A stretch of DNA of 32,001 nt from DATATB01 sp036268995 (GTDB lineage: Bacteria > Planctomycetota > Planctomycetia > Pirellulales > PNKZ01): NCBI GenBank assembly GCA_036268995.1, contig DATATB010000191.1, positions 1 to 32,001 on the forward strand. Reading direction: 5' to 3'. The notes under the pieces were generated by a model. That model was not told the DNA's origin and ran no database searches. It saw only the letters and a list, made by a program, of their open reading frames with translations. A program made the position numbers and the translations under genes. How positions within the stretch are numbered: the first letter of the stretch is position 1; each line of letters begins with the position of its first letter. Below, one piece after another: positions 21,542 to 28,842 of the stretch.

Positions 21542-22966
21542 ATGGCTACCACCACGGCACTCAAACCGGCAAACCTGCGCGAGCTGCGCGACAGCAACTG
21601 GGTTTCCCGCCCGATCAAGCAAGAGATCCAGGAAAACTTCATGGCCCGGCTGGCGGCCGGCGAGCAATTGTTTCCAGGCATCATCGGCTACGACGACACG
21701 GTGATCCCCGAGATCAACCTGGCGCTCATCGCCGGGCACGACATGCTCTTCATGGGCGAGAAGGGCCAGGCCAAGAGCCGGCTGATGCGGTCGCTGGTGC
21801 GGTTTCTCGATGACGAGATTCCGTACATCGCGCTGCCCGAACTGCCCCTGCGCGAAGATCCGCTGCGGCCCATCACTTCGGCCGGCAAGCGCGTCGTGGC
21901 CGAAACCCCGCCCGAGCAGGTGCCGATTGCCTGGTGGCGGCGCGAAGACCGCTATGCCGAGCGCTTGGCCCCCGGCACCAAGTTCGCCGACATCATCGGC
22001 GAGATCGATCCCGCCAAGCTGGCCGGCGGCACGAGCATGTCGACCGAAGAGGCTTTGCACTTCGGGCTGATTCCGCGCATGCACCGCGGCATCTTTGCCA
22101 TGAACGAACTGCCCGAGCTGGACGAGCTGGTGCAGGTGGGCATGTTCAACATCCTGGAAGAGCGCGACGTGCAGATTCGCGGCTTTCCGGTGAAGTTCGA
22201 CATCGACGTGCTGATCCTGTTCTCGGCCAATCCGGCCACGTACAACCGCAGCGGCAAGGTGATTCCACAGCTCAAGGACCGGATCGGCACCGTGATCCAC
22301 ACGCACTACCCACGCGAGCGCGAGCTGGGCATCCAGATCATCGAGCAAGAGGCCGGCATCGACCTGGGCGGCCCCTACCCCGTGAGCGTGCCGTATTTCA
22401 TGCGCGAGATCATCGAAGAGATCACGATCGCTGCCCGGCGCTCGAAGTTCATCGATCATCAGTCGGGCGTCAGTGCCCGATTCAGCATCGCCAACTATCG
22501 CACGATGGTGGCTAGCGCCCGGCAGCGCGGGGCCGTGCTGGGCGAGCGGCCGGCCGTGCCGCGCATCAGCGATTTGGGGCATCTGTATGCTTCCAGCCTG
22601 GGCAAGCTCGAGCTGGACATGATGGGCAGCCATCAACTCTCCGAGCGGCAAGTGCTCGAAGCCGTGATGGCCGAGGCCATCCGCACGGTCTTTGAGGAAT
22701 ACGTCGACCGCCACGGCCTGGAGGCCATCGCCGAGATCTTTGGCCACGGCGTGAAGATCGAAGTCGGCGACATGCTGCCTTCGGCCGCTTATGCCGACCG
22801 GCTGAAACGCGTGCCGCCGGCCTGGGAAAAGGCGTTTGAAGTGAACGCTTCGAGCGACGCGGCCGTGCGCGCCAGTTGCGTCGAGTTCGTCCTGGCCGGC
22901 CTCTACGCCACCGACCGCATCAGCCGCTCTCAGCAGCGCGGCCAGATTGTGTATGATATACGGTGA
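21542..22966 (+). CDS. MoxR/ChlI-like AAA+ ATPase
   Basis: The protein has 474 residues. Walker A is GEKGQAKS (72-79, Lys78). The Walker B position reads RGIFAMNELPELD (182-194), with Asn188 before the catalytic Glu189 where Asp is usual. Sensor 1 is FSANP (227-231, Asn230). The long N-terminal insertion (100-180) and the C-terminal helical lid resemble magnesium-chelatase subunit I relatives. Such ATPases work with VWA-domain proteins to remodel or load metal into client proteins, and a VWA gene follows after a two-gene cassette on the same strand. The ATG is 6 bases after GAGG. The client is unknown. Confidence 0.9.
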   Translation: MATTTALKPANLRELRDSNWVSRPIKQEIQENFMARLAAGEQLFPGIIGYDDTVIPEINLALIAGHDMLFMGEKGQAKSRLMRSLVRFLDDEIPYIALPELPLREDPLRPITSAGKRVVAETPPEQVPIAWWRREDRYAERLAPGTKFADIIGEIDPAKLAGGTSMSTEEALHFGLIPRMHRGIFAMNELPELDELVQVGMFNILEERDVQIRGFPVKFDIDVLILFSANPATYNRSGKVIPQLKDRIGTVIHTHYPRERELGIQIIEQEAGIDLGGPYPVSVPYFMREIIEEITIAARRSKFIDHQSGVSARFSIANYRTMVASARQRGAVLGERPAVPRISDLGHLYASSLGKLELDMMGSHQLSERQVLEAVMAEAIRTVFEEYVDRHGLEAIAEIFGHGVKIEVGDMLPSAAYADRLKRVPPAWEKAFEVNASSDAAVRASCVEFVLAGLYATDRISRSQQRGQIVYDIR

Positions 22967-23011
22967 GACGGCACGCGACGCCGGACCGGGCCACAGCAGA
23001 AGGCGAGTTCG

Positions 23012-23458
23012 ATGACCAAATCGAAATTGATATTTTATCGCCAGCAGCGCGTCGACGGCGGAGTCCGCACCGGCGTTGACTGGCACGACTACAGCCTGCT
23101 GCAGCACTTCGAGCGCGGCGACGACGACGATTCCTCGCTGCTCTGGTACGTCGACCTGCGGTTCAAAGGTCCGCGACTCCCGAAAGACCCGGAAGAGGTC
23201 CGCGATTGGCTCATCGAGCAACAGGCATGGCTGGCCAAATCGCTGAGCAACGCCGCAAAAGACCTTGAGGTGGGTGTCGATGCGGACGTGCTGCCGTACA
23301 TACGCATTTGCAAAGAGGCGCCGCCGGGGATCGTGCTCGAGCTTGCTGTGTCGGCACAGAAGCGGGCATCCGCGCTTCAAATCGGAAAAGCGGTGAGCCA
23401 AATCGGCAAGCAATGGGCGCGGCTAATTGGGTCGCTTGAGCCTTTGGCAGTAGAATAA
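23012..23458 (+). CDS. Hypothetical protein paired with a PIN-domain gene
   Basis: The protein has 148 residues and is not recognised. It is acidic in the middle (FERGDDDDSSLLWYVDLRF, 33-51), with a predicted alpha/beta pattern, a helix EEVRDWLIEQQAWLAKSLSNAAKDL (61-85) and a second half that reads DVLPYIRICKEAPPGIVLEL. No DNA-binding motif of a classical antitoxin is visible. It lies 45 bases after the MoxR stop and 9 bases before the PIN gene, so the pair is cotranscribed. Codon use is less GC-biased than in the flanking genes, suggesting the pair was inserted into the MoxR-VWA operon. It could be a neutralising partner or an unrelated passenger. Confidence 0.7.
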   Translation: MTKSKLIFYRQQRVDGGVRTGVDWHDYSLLQHFERGDDDDSSLLWYVDLRFKGPRLPKDPEEVRDWLIEQQAWLAKSLSNAAKDLEVGVDADVLPYIRICKEAPPGIVLELAVSAQKRASALQIGKAVSQIGKQWARLIGSLEPLAVE

Positions 23459-23467
23459 AGCGGCCCA

Positions 23468-23899
23468 ATGGCGCGTCGCATCCTCGACACGAATCAGTTG
23501 ATTAATGCCTGGCACCGTTTCCGCGACGGGCGGCCGTCGCAGAATTGCACAGCCGCGGATGCGCGAGCATGGGGCCAACGCTATGCCACAGAGGGCGACA
23601 TTGTCCGGCCGGTGCTCATTGAATTTCTATGTAAGGTGAAGACCCCGCACGAACTGCGGCTGTATGAAACGTTTCTTGAGCAGTTCAAGCTCGCCGACGG
23701 CGGCCGAGTGATTCAACAAGATTGGGACGTCGCCGAGGAAATCGCCAAATCAATCATGAAAGAGCGCCCGCCCCGCCACCGCGGTAGCAAGGTAAAAGCG
23801 TTTAAGCAACGCGATCTCAGCGATTGCTTGATCGAGGCAATTTGCCGCCGGCTTCGGCGCGAATGCAAGACCGACGATCGTGGCTATCCGAAGAGTTGA
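23468..23899 (+). CDS. PIN-domain protein (VapC-like nuclease)
   Basis: The protein has 143 residues. It has the acidic layout of PIN nucleases: RRILDTNQLINAW (3-15, Asp7 and Asn9), RPVLIEFL (47-54, Glu52), RDLSDCLIEAICRRL (115-129, Asp116 and Asp119) and KTDDRGYP (134-141, Asp136/Asp137). PIN proteins cut RNA, often tRNA or rRNA, in toxin-antitoxin systems. It is the second gene of a two-gene cassette embedded between a MoxR ATPase and its presumed VWA partner. The usual AbrB/Phd/RHH antitoxin is missing; the only candidate partner is the unrecognised protein just upstream. It is a distant member, so the substrate is open. Confidence 0.72.
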   Translation: MARRILDTNQLINAWHRFRDGRPSQNCTAADARAWGQRYATEGDIVRPVLIEFLCKVKTPHELRLYETFLEQFKLADGGRVIQQDWDVAEEIAKSIMKERPPRHRGSKVKAFKQRDLSDCLIEAICRRLRRECKTDDRGYPKS

Positions 23900-23951
23900 G
23901 GAATCCGACAGGCGGTGACTTGTTGGCTAAACTCTAGTTTCGAGCGAGCAC

Positions 23952-25655
23952 ATGAAAAATTCCCGGCCGCTGGGCGGCGTGATCCATACTTATCAAAAGT
24001 TCAACCCGGCGGAGTTTCCCAGCCCCACACAACCGCCGCCGGACCTGGTGTCCGGCGCCTTCGAACACATGCTCGCCTATGGCGATATGCACGAGCTGAC
24101 TGAGGAAGAGCTGGCGCGGGCCGTCAAAATCGATCCCAGCATGATCGCCGGCTTGGGCCCCAGCCTCGATGCACTGCGGCAAATGCTCGAGGAGCGGAAG
24201 CGCAAGATCTTGGAGAAGTACGAGACCAAGCGCGTCGTGGACGAAGCGCGCCGCCGCTACCGTGACGAGGGCGAGCGGCTCAAGCCGCCCAAGGAGCTGC
24301 GCAAGGCGTACGAGCAGGCATTTGAGGAGGAACAGTTTCGCGAGCTGGAACAGCTCTGGTATCGCGCCGGTGGGGAACGCTCGGAATTTGCCCGGCGGCT
24401 GCTGGGCGTGGCCGAGCGCTTGAGCGACAAGTATCAGGTCGACGAGCTGGCCGGCAAGTACGAGTTCACCGGCCGCACGCCGATGACCGTGCCCGAGGCG
24501 CTGGAGATCAAGCGTGAGCTGGAGCAGATCGACAAGCTGCTCAAGCAACTCGAAGAAGCGGCCAAGACGGCGCAGATCGGCATTGTCGATCTGGAGGAGC
24601 TGGCCGAATTCGCCGAGCCGGGCGACGTCGAGCGGCTCAGCGAGCTTGCACAGCAAATCCAGGACTATCTGCGCGACCTGGCCGATCAGCAGGGGCTGGA
24701 GCGCACGCGCGACGGCCGCTATCAGCTCACGCCCAAGGCCTTCCGGCTGTTCCAAGGCAAGCTGCTGGAGCACATCTTCAAGCAGTTATCGCCTTCGCGC
24801 ACCGGCCGGCATCAGGGCGCGATCGTGGGCGAAGGCGCGGTCGAGCTGCAGCATACGAAGCCGTACGAGTTCGGCGATTCGATCACGCAGATGGATATTC
24901 CCGGCTCGTTCACCAATGCCCTGGTGCGGCAAGGACCGGGCTTGCCCGTGCGGCTCAAGGCCGACGACATCGTGATCCACCGCACGCGCAACACGCCCAA
25001 GTGCGCCACCGTCGTGTTGATGGACATGAGCGGCTCGATGCGCTACGGCGGGCTGTACGTGAACGTCAAGCGCATGGCGTTGGCCCTCGATGGGCTGATC
25101 CGCCGCGAGTATCCCGGCGACTTTTTGCAGTTTCTCGAAATGGCCACCTTCGCCCGCCCAAAGCACCTGAGCGAGGTGGCCAAGCTGCTGCCCAAGCCGG
25201 TGACGCTGTTCGATCCGGTCGTGCGGCGCAAGTATGACATGAGCCGCGAGGACATCGGCGAGTACCAGGTGCCGCCACACTTCACCAACATTCAGCACGC
25301 CCTGCAACTCTCGCGCAAATTCCTCGCCGCGCAAGACACGCCCAACCGCCAGGTCATCCTGATCACCGACGGGCTGCCCACCGCGCATTTCGAGGCCGAG
25401 GTGCTGTATCTGCTCTACCCGCCGCATCCGCGCACCGAGCTGGCCACGCTCCGCGAGGGACAACTCTGCCGGCGCGAGGGGATCGTGATCAACATCTTCC
25501 TGCTCTCGAGTTGGTCGCAGACGAGCGAAGACGTGCAGTTCGCCCACAAGCTGGCGCAATCCACGGCCGGCCGCGTGTTCTTCACCGCCGGCCGCGATCT
25601 GGACCGCTACGTCGTGTGGGACTACGTCGAGCGGCGGCGATCGATTATCGCCTGA
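23952..25655 (+). CDS. VWA-domain protein, presumed partner of the MoxR ATPase
   Basis: The protein has 567 residues. The N-terminal 250 residues are highly charged and helical, probably partly coiled coil (EEELARAVKIDPS, EERKRKILEKYETKRVVDEARRR, EIKRELEQIDKLLKQLEEAAK). The C-terminal VWA domain has a complete MIDAS: DMSGS at 358-362, Thr in the ARPKHLSEVA-HFTN region, and ILITDGLPT as the third element. A cytosolic location is expected, as there is no signal or membrane segment. With the MoxR ATPase it matches the AAA-plus-VWA chaperone pairs seen in chelatases and RavA-ViaA-like systems. It is 52 bases after the PIN gene; the ATG has only a weak GAGCGAG upstream. Confidence 0.9.
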   Translation: MKNSRPLGGVIHTYQKFNPAEFPSPTQPPPDLVSGAFEHMLAYGDMHELTEEELARAVKIDPSMIAGLGPSLDALRQMLEERKRKILEKYETKRVVDEARRRYRDEGERLKPPKELRKAYEQAFEEEQFRELEQLWYRAGGERSEFARRLLGVAERLSDKYQVDELAGKYEFTGRTPMTVPEALEIKRELEQIDKLLKQLEEAAKTAQIGIVDLEELAEFAEPGDVERLSELAQQIQDYLRDLADQQGLERTRDGRYQLTPKAFRLFQGKLLEHIFKQLSPSRTGRHQGAIVGEGAVELQHTKPYEFGDSITQMDIPGSFTNALVRQGPGLPVRLKADDIVIHRTRNTPKCATVVLMDMSGSMRYGGLYVNVKRMALALDGLIRREYPGDFLQFLEMATFARPKHLSEVAKLLPKPVTLFDPVVRRKYDMSREDIGEYQVPPHFTNIQHALQLSRKFLAAQDTPNRQVILITDGLPTAHFEAEVLYLLYPPHPRTELATLREGQLCRREGIVINIFLLSSWSQTSEDVQFAHKLAQSTAGRVFFTAGRDLDRYVVWDYVERRRSIIA

Positions 25656-25670
25656 AGGAAATGATGAAGT

Positions 25671-25691
25671 GTGAATGATGAATGATGAATG
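25671..25691. repeat. Short GAATGAT tandem repeat
   Basis: GTGAATGATGAATGATGAAT at 25671-25690 repeats the 7-base unit GAATGAT about three times. It is directly after the VWA gene. Confidence 0.6.
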
Positions 25692-25728
25692 GCATTAGCT
25701 CCAAGGTTTCTGCCTGAAAGCTCGGATA

Positions 25729-25794
25729 GGAACACTAATTTGCACTAATTCCCACTAATTCCGATTAGTGTTAATTAGCGCCGATTAGTGTTCC
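25729..25794. repeat. CACTAATT-type palindromic repeat
   Basis: The outer ends GGAACACTAAT (25729-25739) and ATTAGTGTTCC (25784-25794) are inverted. Between them the unit CACTAATT or its complement AATTAGTG recurs with small changes, at least five times in all. It lies just before the reductase gene at 25827. Confidence 0.8.
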
Positions 25795-25826
25795 TGTTTT
25801 GAAAAGCCAGAACTTGGGGCTGCGGA

Positions 25827-26882
25827 ATGCTGAATGACTGGCTGATCTATGGCGCGAACGGCTATACCGGCCGGCTGATTGCGCGGCTGGCGAAAGAGCG
25901 GGGCCTGCGGCCGACGCTCGCCGGGCGCAGCGCGCAGCCGATCGAAAAGCTCGCCGGCGAGCTGGGCCTGGAAACCCGGGTGTTCGATCTGTCGCCCGAT
26001 ACCTTGCCGACGAACCTCCGCGGCATGCGCTTGGTGCTCAACTGTGCGGGTCCGTTTGTGCGCACGGCGCCCGCCATGCTCGCAGGTTGCCTGGCGGCCG
26101 GCGCCCATTACCTGGACATCACCGGCGAGATCGAAGTCATCGAACAAGCGGCCGCGCTGGATGCGGCCGCGCGGCAAGCTGGCCTCACGCTGATGCCGGC
26201 CGTGGGTTTCGACGTCGTGCCCAGCGATTGCCTGGCCAAGGCGCTGGCCGAACGATTGCCGAGCGCCACGCATTTGACGCTGGCCTTTAGCGACACCGGC
26301 GGTGTGAGCCCCGGCACGGCCAAGACCGTGCTATTGAACGCGCCGCAAGGCGGCCGGGCTCGCGTCGACGGCCGGATCGTGCCGGTGCCCGTCGCCTGGA
26401 AATCGCGCGAGATTCCGTTTGCCGACCGCCCGCGCTGGGCCATGACCGTCGGTTGGGGCGACGTGGCCAGTGCTTTTTATTCGACCGGCATTGGGAACAT
26501 CGAAACGTACGTCGCCGTCCCGCAGCCTGCCATCCGGCGCATCGCGCGCTTCGGCCGGCTGCTGCCGCTGCTCGGTTTTCCGCCCATCGCCTGGCTGCTG
26601 GCCAAGATCATCCATCACACCGTTCGCGGCCCCAACGAGCAAGCCCGCCGCGCGACGCGTGCGCAATTCTGGGGCGAAGTTGCCGATACCGTAGGCCAGC
26701 GCGTGGCAGGCACGCTCGAAACGCCCAGCGGCTACCATCTCACCGTGCTCACGGCACTGGAGTGTGCCCAGCGCGTGCTGGCCGGCCAGGCAAAACCCGG
26801 CTTCTGCACCCCGGCCCTGGCCTTCGGGCAGCAGCTCATCGAGTCCATCCCCGACTGTACACTACGCGTGCCAGCGCCGTGA
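25827..26882 (+). CDS. Saccharopine dehydrogenase/trans-acting enoyl reductase-like protein
   Basis: The protein has 351 residues. The N-terminus is a Rossmann nucleotide-binding motif IYGANGYTGRLIARLAKERG (7-26, GxxGYTG). It continues with TLAGRSAQPIEKLAGELG, VLNCAGPFVRTAPAMLAGCLAAGAHYLDITGE (70-101) and MPAVGFDVVPSDCLAKALAERL, which are typical of the saccharopine dehydrogenase family and of the trans-acting enoyl reductases in lipid metabolism. There is no signal peptide. The stop codon lies inside the first copy of a 20-bp direct repeat that brackets a strong hairpin. The substrate is unknown; a short-chain reductase acting on lipid or polyketide intermediates is the favoured guess. Confidence 0.85.
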   Translation: MLNDWLIYGANGYTGRLIARLAKERGLRPTLAGRSAQPIEKLAGELGLETRVFDLSPDTLPTNLRGMRLVLNCAGPFVRTAPAMLAGCLAAGAHYLDITGEIEVIEQAAALDAAARQAGLTLMPAVGFDVVPSDCLAKALAERLPSATHLTLAFSDTGGVSPGTAKTVLLNAPQGGRARVDGRIVPVPVAWKSREIPFADRPRWAMTVGWGDVASAFYSTGIGNIETYVAVPQPAIRRIARFGRLLPLLGFPPIAWLLAKIIHHTVRGPNEQARRATRAQFWGEVADTVGQRVAGTLETPSGYHLTVLTALECAQRVLAGQAKPGFCTPALAFGQQLIESIPDCTLRVPAP

Positions 26883-26987
26883 TTTCGTCCTTGGCGAGCC
26901 GGGAGCGTTAGCGACCGGAGTTCTGTGCGTCCTCCGGTCGCTAACGCTCCCGGCTCGCCGTAGTTCGCGCGTGCCAGCGCCGTGATT
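26865..26987. repeat. Perfect 28-bp hairpin flanked by a 20-bp direct repeat
   Basis: Arms at 26893-26920 and 26932-26959 are perfect inverted copies (GGCGAGCCGGGAGCGTTAGC at the left), with an 11-base loop (26921-26931). The same 20 bases CGCGTGCCAGCGCCGTGATT stand at 26865-26884 and 26968-26987, outside the hairpin. The first copy contains the stop codon of the reductase gene. The layout looks like an inserted element with target duplication, and it sits between convergent genes where it could also terminate transcription both ways. Confidence 0.93.
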
Positions 26988-27002
26988 GGCGCTCGCGGAG
27001 TT

Positions 27003-27911
27003 CTAAAACGCGTGCGGTAAGGTGGGCCGGCCGGACAGACGCTGCTTGGCGACCGAGTATCGGTGCGGACCGAGCAGGTCGGTCACCACTTCGAAATAGG
27101 GCGACAGCAGCTTCAAGTCGGCATCCGGCACGTGCGTGTTGGCGGGGCGCGTGGCGTGCTGCGAAATGATGAGCACGTAATAATTGCCGGGCGCGGGCAC
27201 GACCAGATCGTAGGCGCCTTGGTTGTTGGCCCGAGCGTAGTCGCCTCCGGCGGCTTTGACGCGGCTCACGGCGTCTTCGTGCGCGGCATCGAGTGGATCT
27301 TCCGGCCGCAGGCCTTTGGCCTTGAGCTTGGCGCTTGGCGGCTGGATGGGCAGCGCGATGATCACGGCCCCAGCGTCGGCGGACGGCTTGCCCATCGAAT
27401 CGTTGAAGGTGATGTTGCCCGCCAGCCGCACCGGCTCGGCCTTGGGCGGCGCACTGGCGCTCTTGCTCGCCGTAGCCGGCGCTCGGCTCTGACCGACCCA
27501 GTAGCCTGCCAGAAATGCGACGCACGCGACCACCAAAAAAATGACCGCTTGAGCGTAGATCGCCGCGCGCGAGACGACCAGCAGATCCAGCGCATCGGAA
27601 TCGACCGACATGGCCCTTGGCGACAGCGCGCCGGGCTGGAATCCCGCAGGCGACCAACCGATGGCGGCCGGCATGTTAGCGGTCGGGATATTGGCAGTTG
27701 CGAACTGCGGCGCGACGGGCGGCTGCCGCAACAGCTCGTTCACGTCTTCGAACCCGGCGACCGACTCCTCGGCCAGCGGCGTGGCCCCGCTCTGCGCCGT
27801 CGGCACCACCGTCGGCGAGCCGCAACGCGGGCAAGCCACGAGCGTGCCGATCTTGCGCCGGCCGACCTTCAGCAGTTGGCGGCAATGCGGACAATAAAAT
27901 TGAACCGGCAT
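27003..27911 (-). CDS. Zinc-ribbon membrane protein with exported regulatory-like beta domain
   Basis: The protein has 302 residues. Cys7, Cys10, Cys27 and Cys30 (YCPHC, ACPRC) form an N-terminal zinc ribbon of the kind common in planctomycete membrane proteins. A low-complexity linker follows, then one membrane segment at 119-139 (YAQAVIFLVVACVAFLAGYWV). The outer part reads like a carboxypeptidase-regulatory/transthyretin-like domain: NITFNDSMGKPSADAGAVIIALP, then NNQGAYDLVVPAPGNYYVLII. The zinc ribbon would be cytoplasmic and the beta domain outside. The ATG at 27911 has no strong ribosome site. The function is unknown. Confidence 0.8.
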   Translation of the reverse strand: MPVQFYCPHCRQLLKVGRRKIGTLVACPRCGSPTVVPTAQSGATPLAEESVAGFEDVNELLRQPPVAPQFATANIPTANMPAAIGWSPAGFQPGALSPRAMSVDSDALDLLVVSRAAIYAQAVIFLVVACVAFLAGYWVGQSRAPATASKSASAPPKAEPVRLAGNITFNDSMGKPSADAGAVIIALPIQPPSAKLKAKGLRPEDPLDAAHEDAVSRVKAAGGDYARANNQGAYDLVVPAPGNYYVLIISQHATRPANTHVPDADLKLLSPYFEVVTDLLGPHRYSVAKQRLSGRPTLPHAF

Positions 27912-28070
27912 GGGCGGTGAATTCGCTTGGACCGAAAAGCTGCCAGCAGCAGACCGGCAGGACGCGCGCTGCGTCCCGGTGCCCCGTGTCTGTTCAGGCT
28001 AATGCACCGCTCAAGGATACGCCACCGTGCGACGGCCGGCTGGCCGCAATCGGCTAATCGGTGCGATCGG

Positions 28071-28325
28071 CTACTCGCCTGGCAGGTCGTCTGGGGGCCG
28101 GTCGTCGGGCGGAAAGAGCGTATAAGCGGCCAGGCCCAGCACCAGGCCGATCAGCCCGACCATCCAGGCCACGCCCACGGCCAAAGCGACCGCATCGACC
28201 GCCCGCGCCCCCGCCGCATCGTCCACGGCCGCCAGCAACCGCCCCAAGGCCACGAGCACGGCCAACGGCACGGGCGTCAGCGCGGCCCAGCCCGCAAGGC
28301 ACAATAACATGCGGCGGGTAATCAT
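28071..28325 (-). CDS. Small two-helix membrane protein
   Basis: The protein has 84 residues. Two hydrophobic segments are visible: MLLCLAGWAALTPVPLAVLVALG (6-28) and VALAVGVAWMVGLIGLVLGLAAY (about 46-68), followed by a short acidic-proline tail. The start is taken at 28325; the longer form, starting at 28460, would include a stretch derived from a common repeat and is unlikely. No ribosome site decides between 28325 and the Met five codons later. It is not recognised. Confidence 0.5.
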   Translation of the reverse strand: MITRRMLLCLAGWAALTPVPLAVLVALGRLLAAVDDAAGARAVDAVALAVGVAWMVGLIGLVLGLAAYTLFPPDDRPPDDLPGE

Positions 28326-28842
28326 GCGGCGGCCGTGAATGGAGTCGACTGGTGCTTGCCTGGGCCGCCCCCTGCCCTCTACCGCGTGGGGAGAGGGGGG
28401 AGATGGAGAAGTTGTCTTCGGTCGATCCCTAGTTTTTGCCAATTGTTCGGAATCTGTCAATTATGCCGCGGTCTGGCCCTCGGCCGGTGCTCGCCGCCGG
28501 CCCTTTGCGGCTGCTTACGTTGACTTGGCACGCAGCCGGGCCAGAATGAAAGGGCGTAACGATCGACCGACAAACAACTTCTCTGCTCTCCTTCCGGGCG
28601 CTTTGCACGCGAAACCGGTCCGGAACAACAGACAAAAGCAGTTTGAACAGAAGGACGCAAAGGACGCTAAGCAGAAATCAGGAAGAAGAAATGCCGGGCC
28701 GGGCATCGATTCTCCGTAACGAGTGGACAATCTGCTTTTCTTCGCGTCCTTTGCGATCTTCTGTTCAAATGCATTTAGTTGGTCTTCGATCGCTGCTTAC
28801 CGGGGCACAGGCCTGGCCCGAGTTACCAACGAGACCGCCATC
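28326..28842. other. Divergent intergenic region with repeats
   Basis: About 515 bases between the small membrane gene (minus) and the hydrolase (plus). It contains a pyrimidine/purine-rich GGGGAGAGGGGGGAGATGGA stretch near 28388 and the inverted TTTGAACAGAAG pair at 28642-28769. No RNA gene was recognised. Confidence 0.5.
28642..28769. repeat. Inverted pair of TTTGAACAGAAG repeats
   Basis: The unit at 28642-28670 (plus) and its inverted copy at 28741-28769 (minus) differ at only a few positions, and both match the single unit at 14663-14692. The right arm forms a chance in-frame extension upstream of the hydrolase gene. Confidence 0.85.

Noticed and set aside
21089..23413. 774-codon open frame on the minus strand
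   Set aside because: It lies antisense across DinB, MoxR and the 148-residue gene, all supported by motifs or start sites; the translation shows no family signature.
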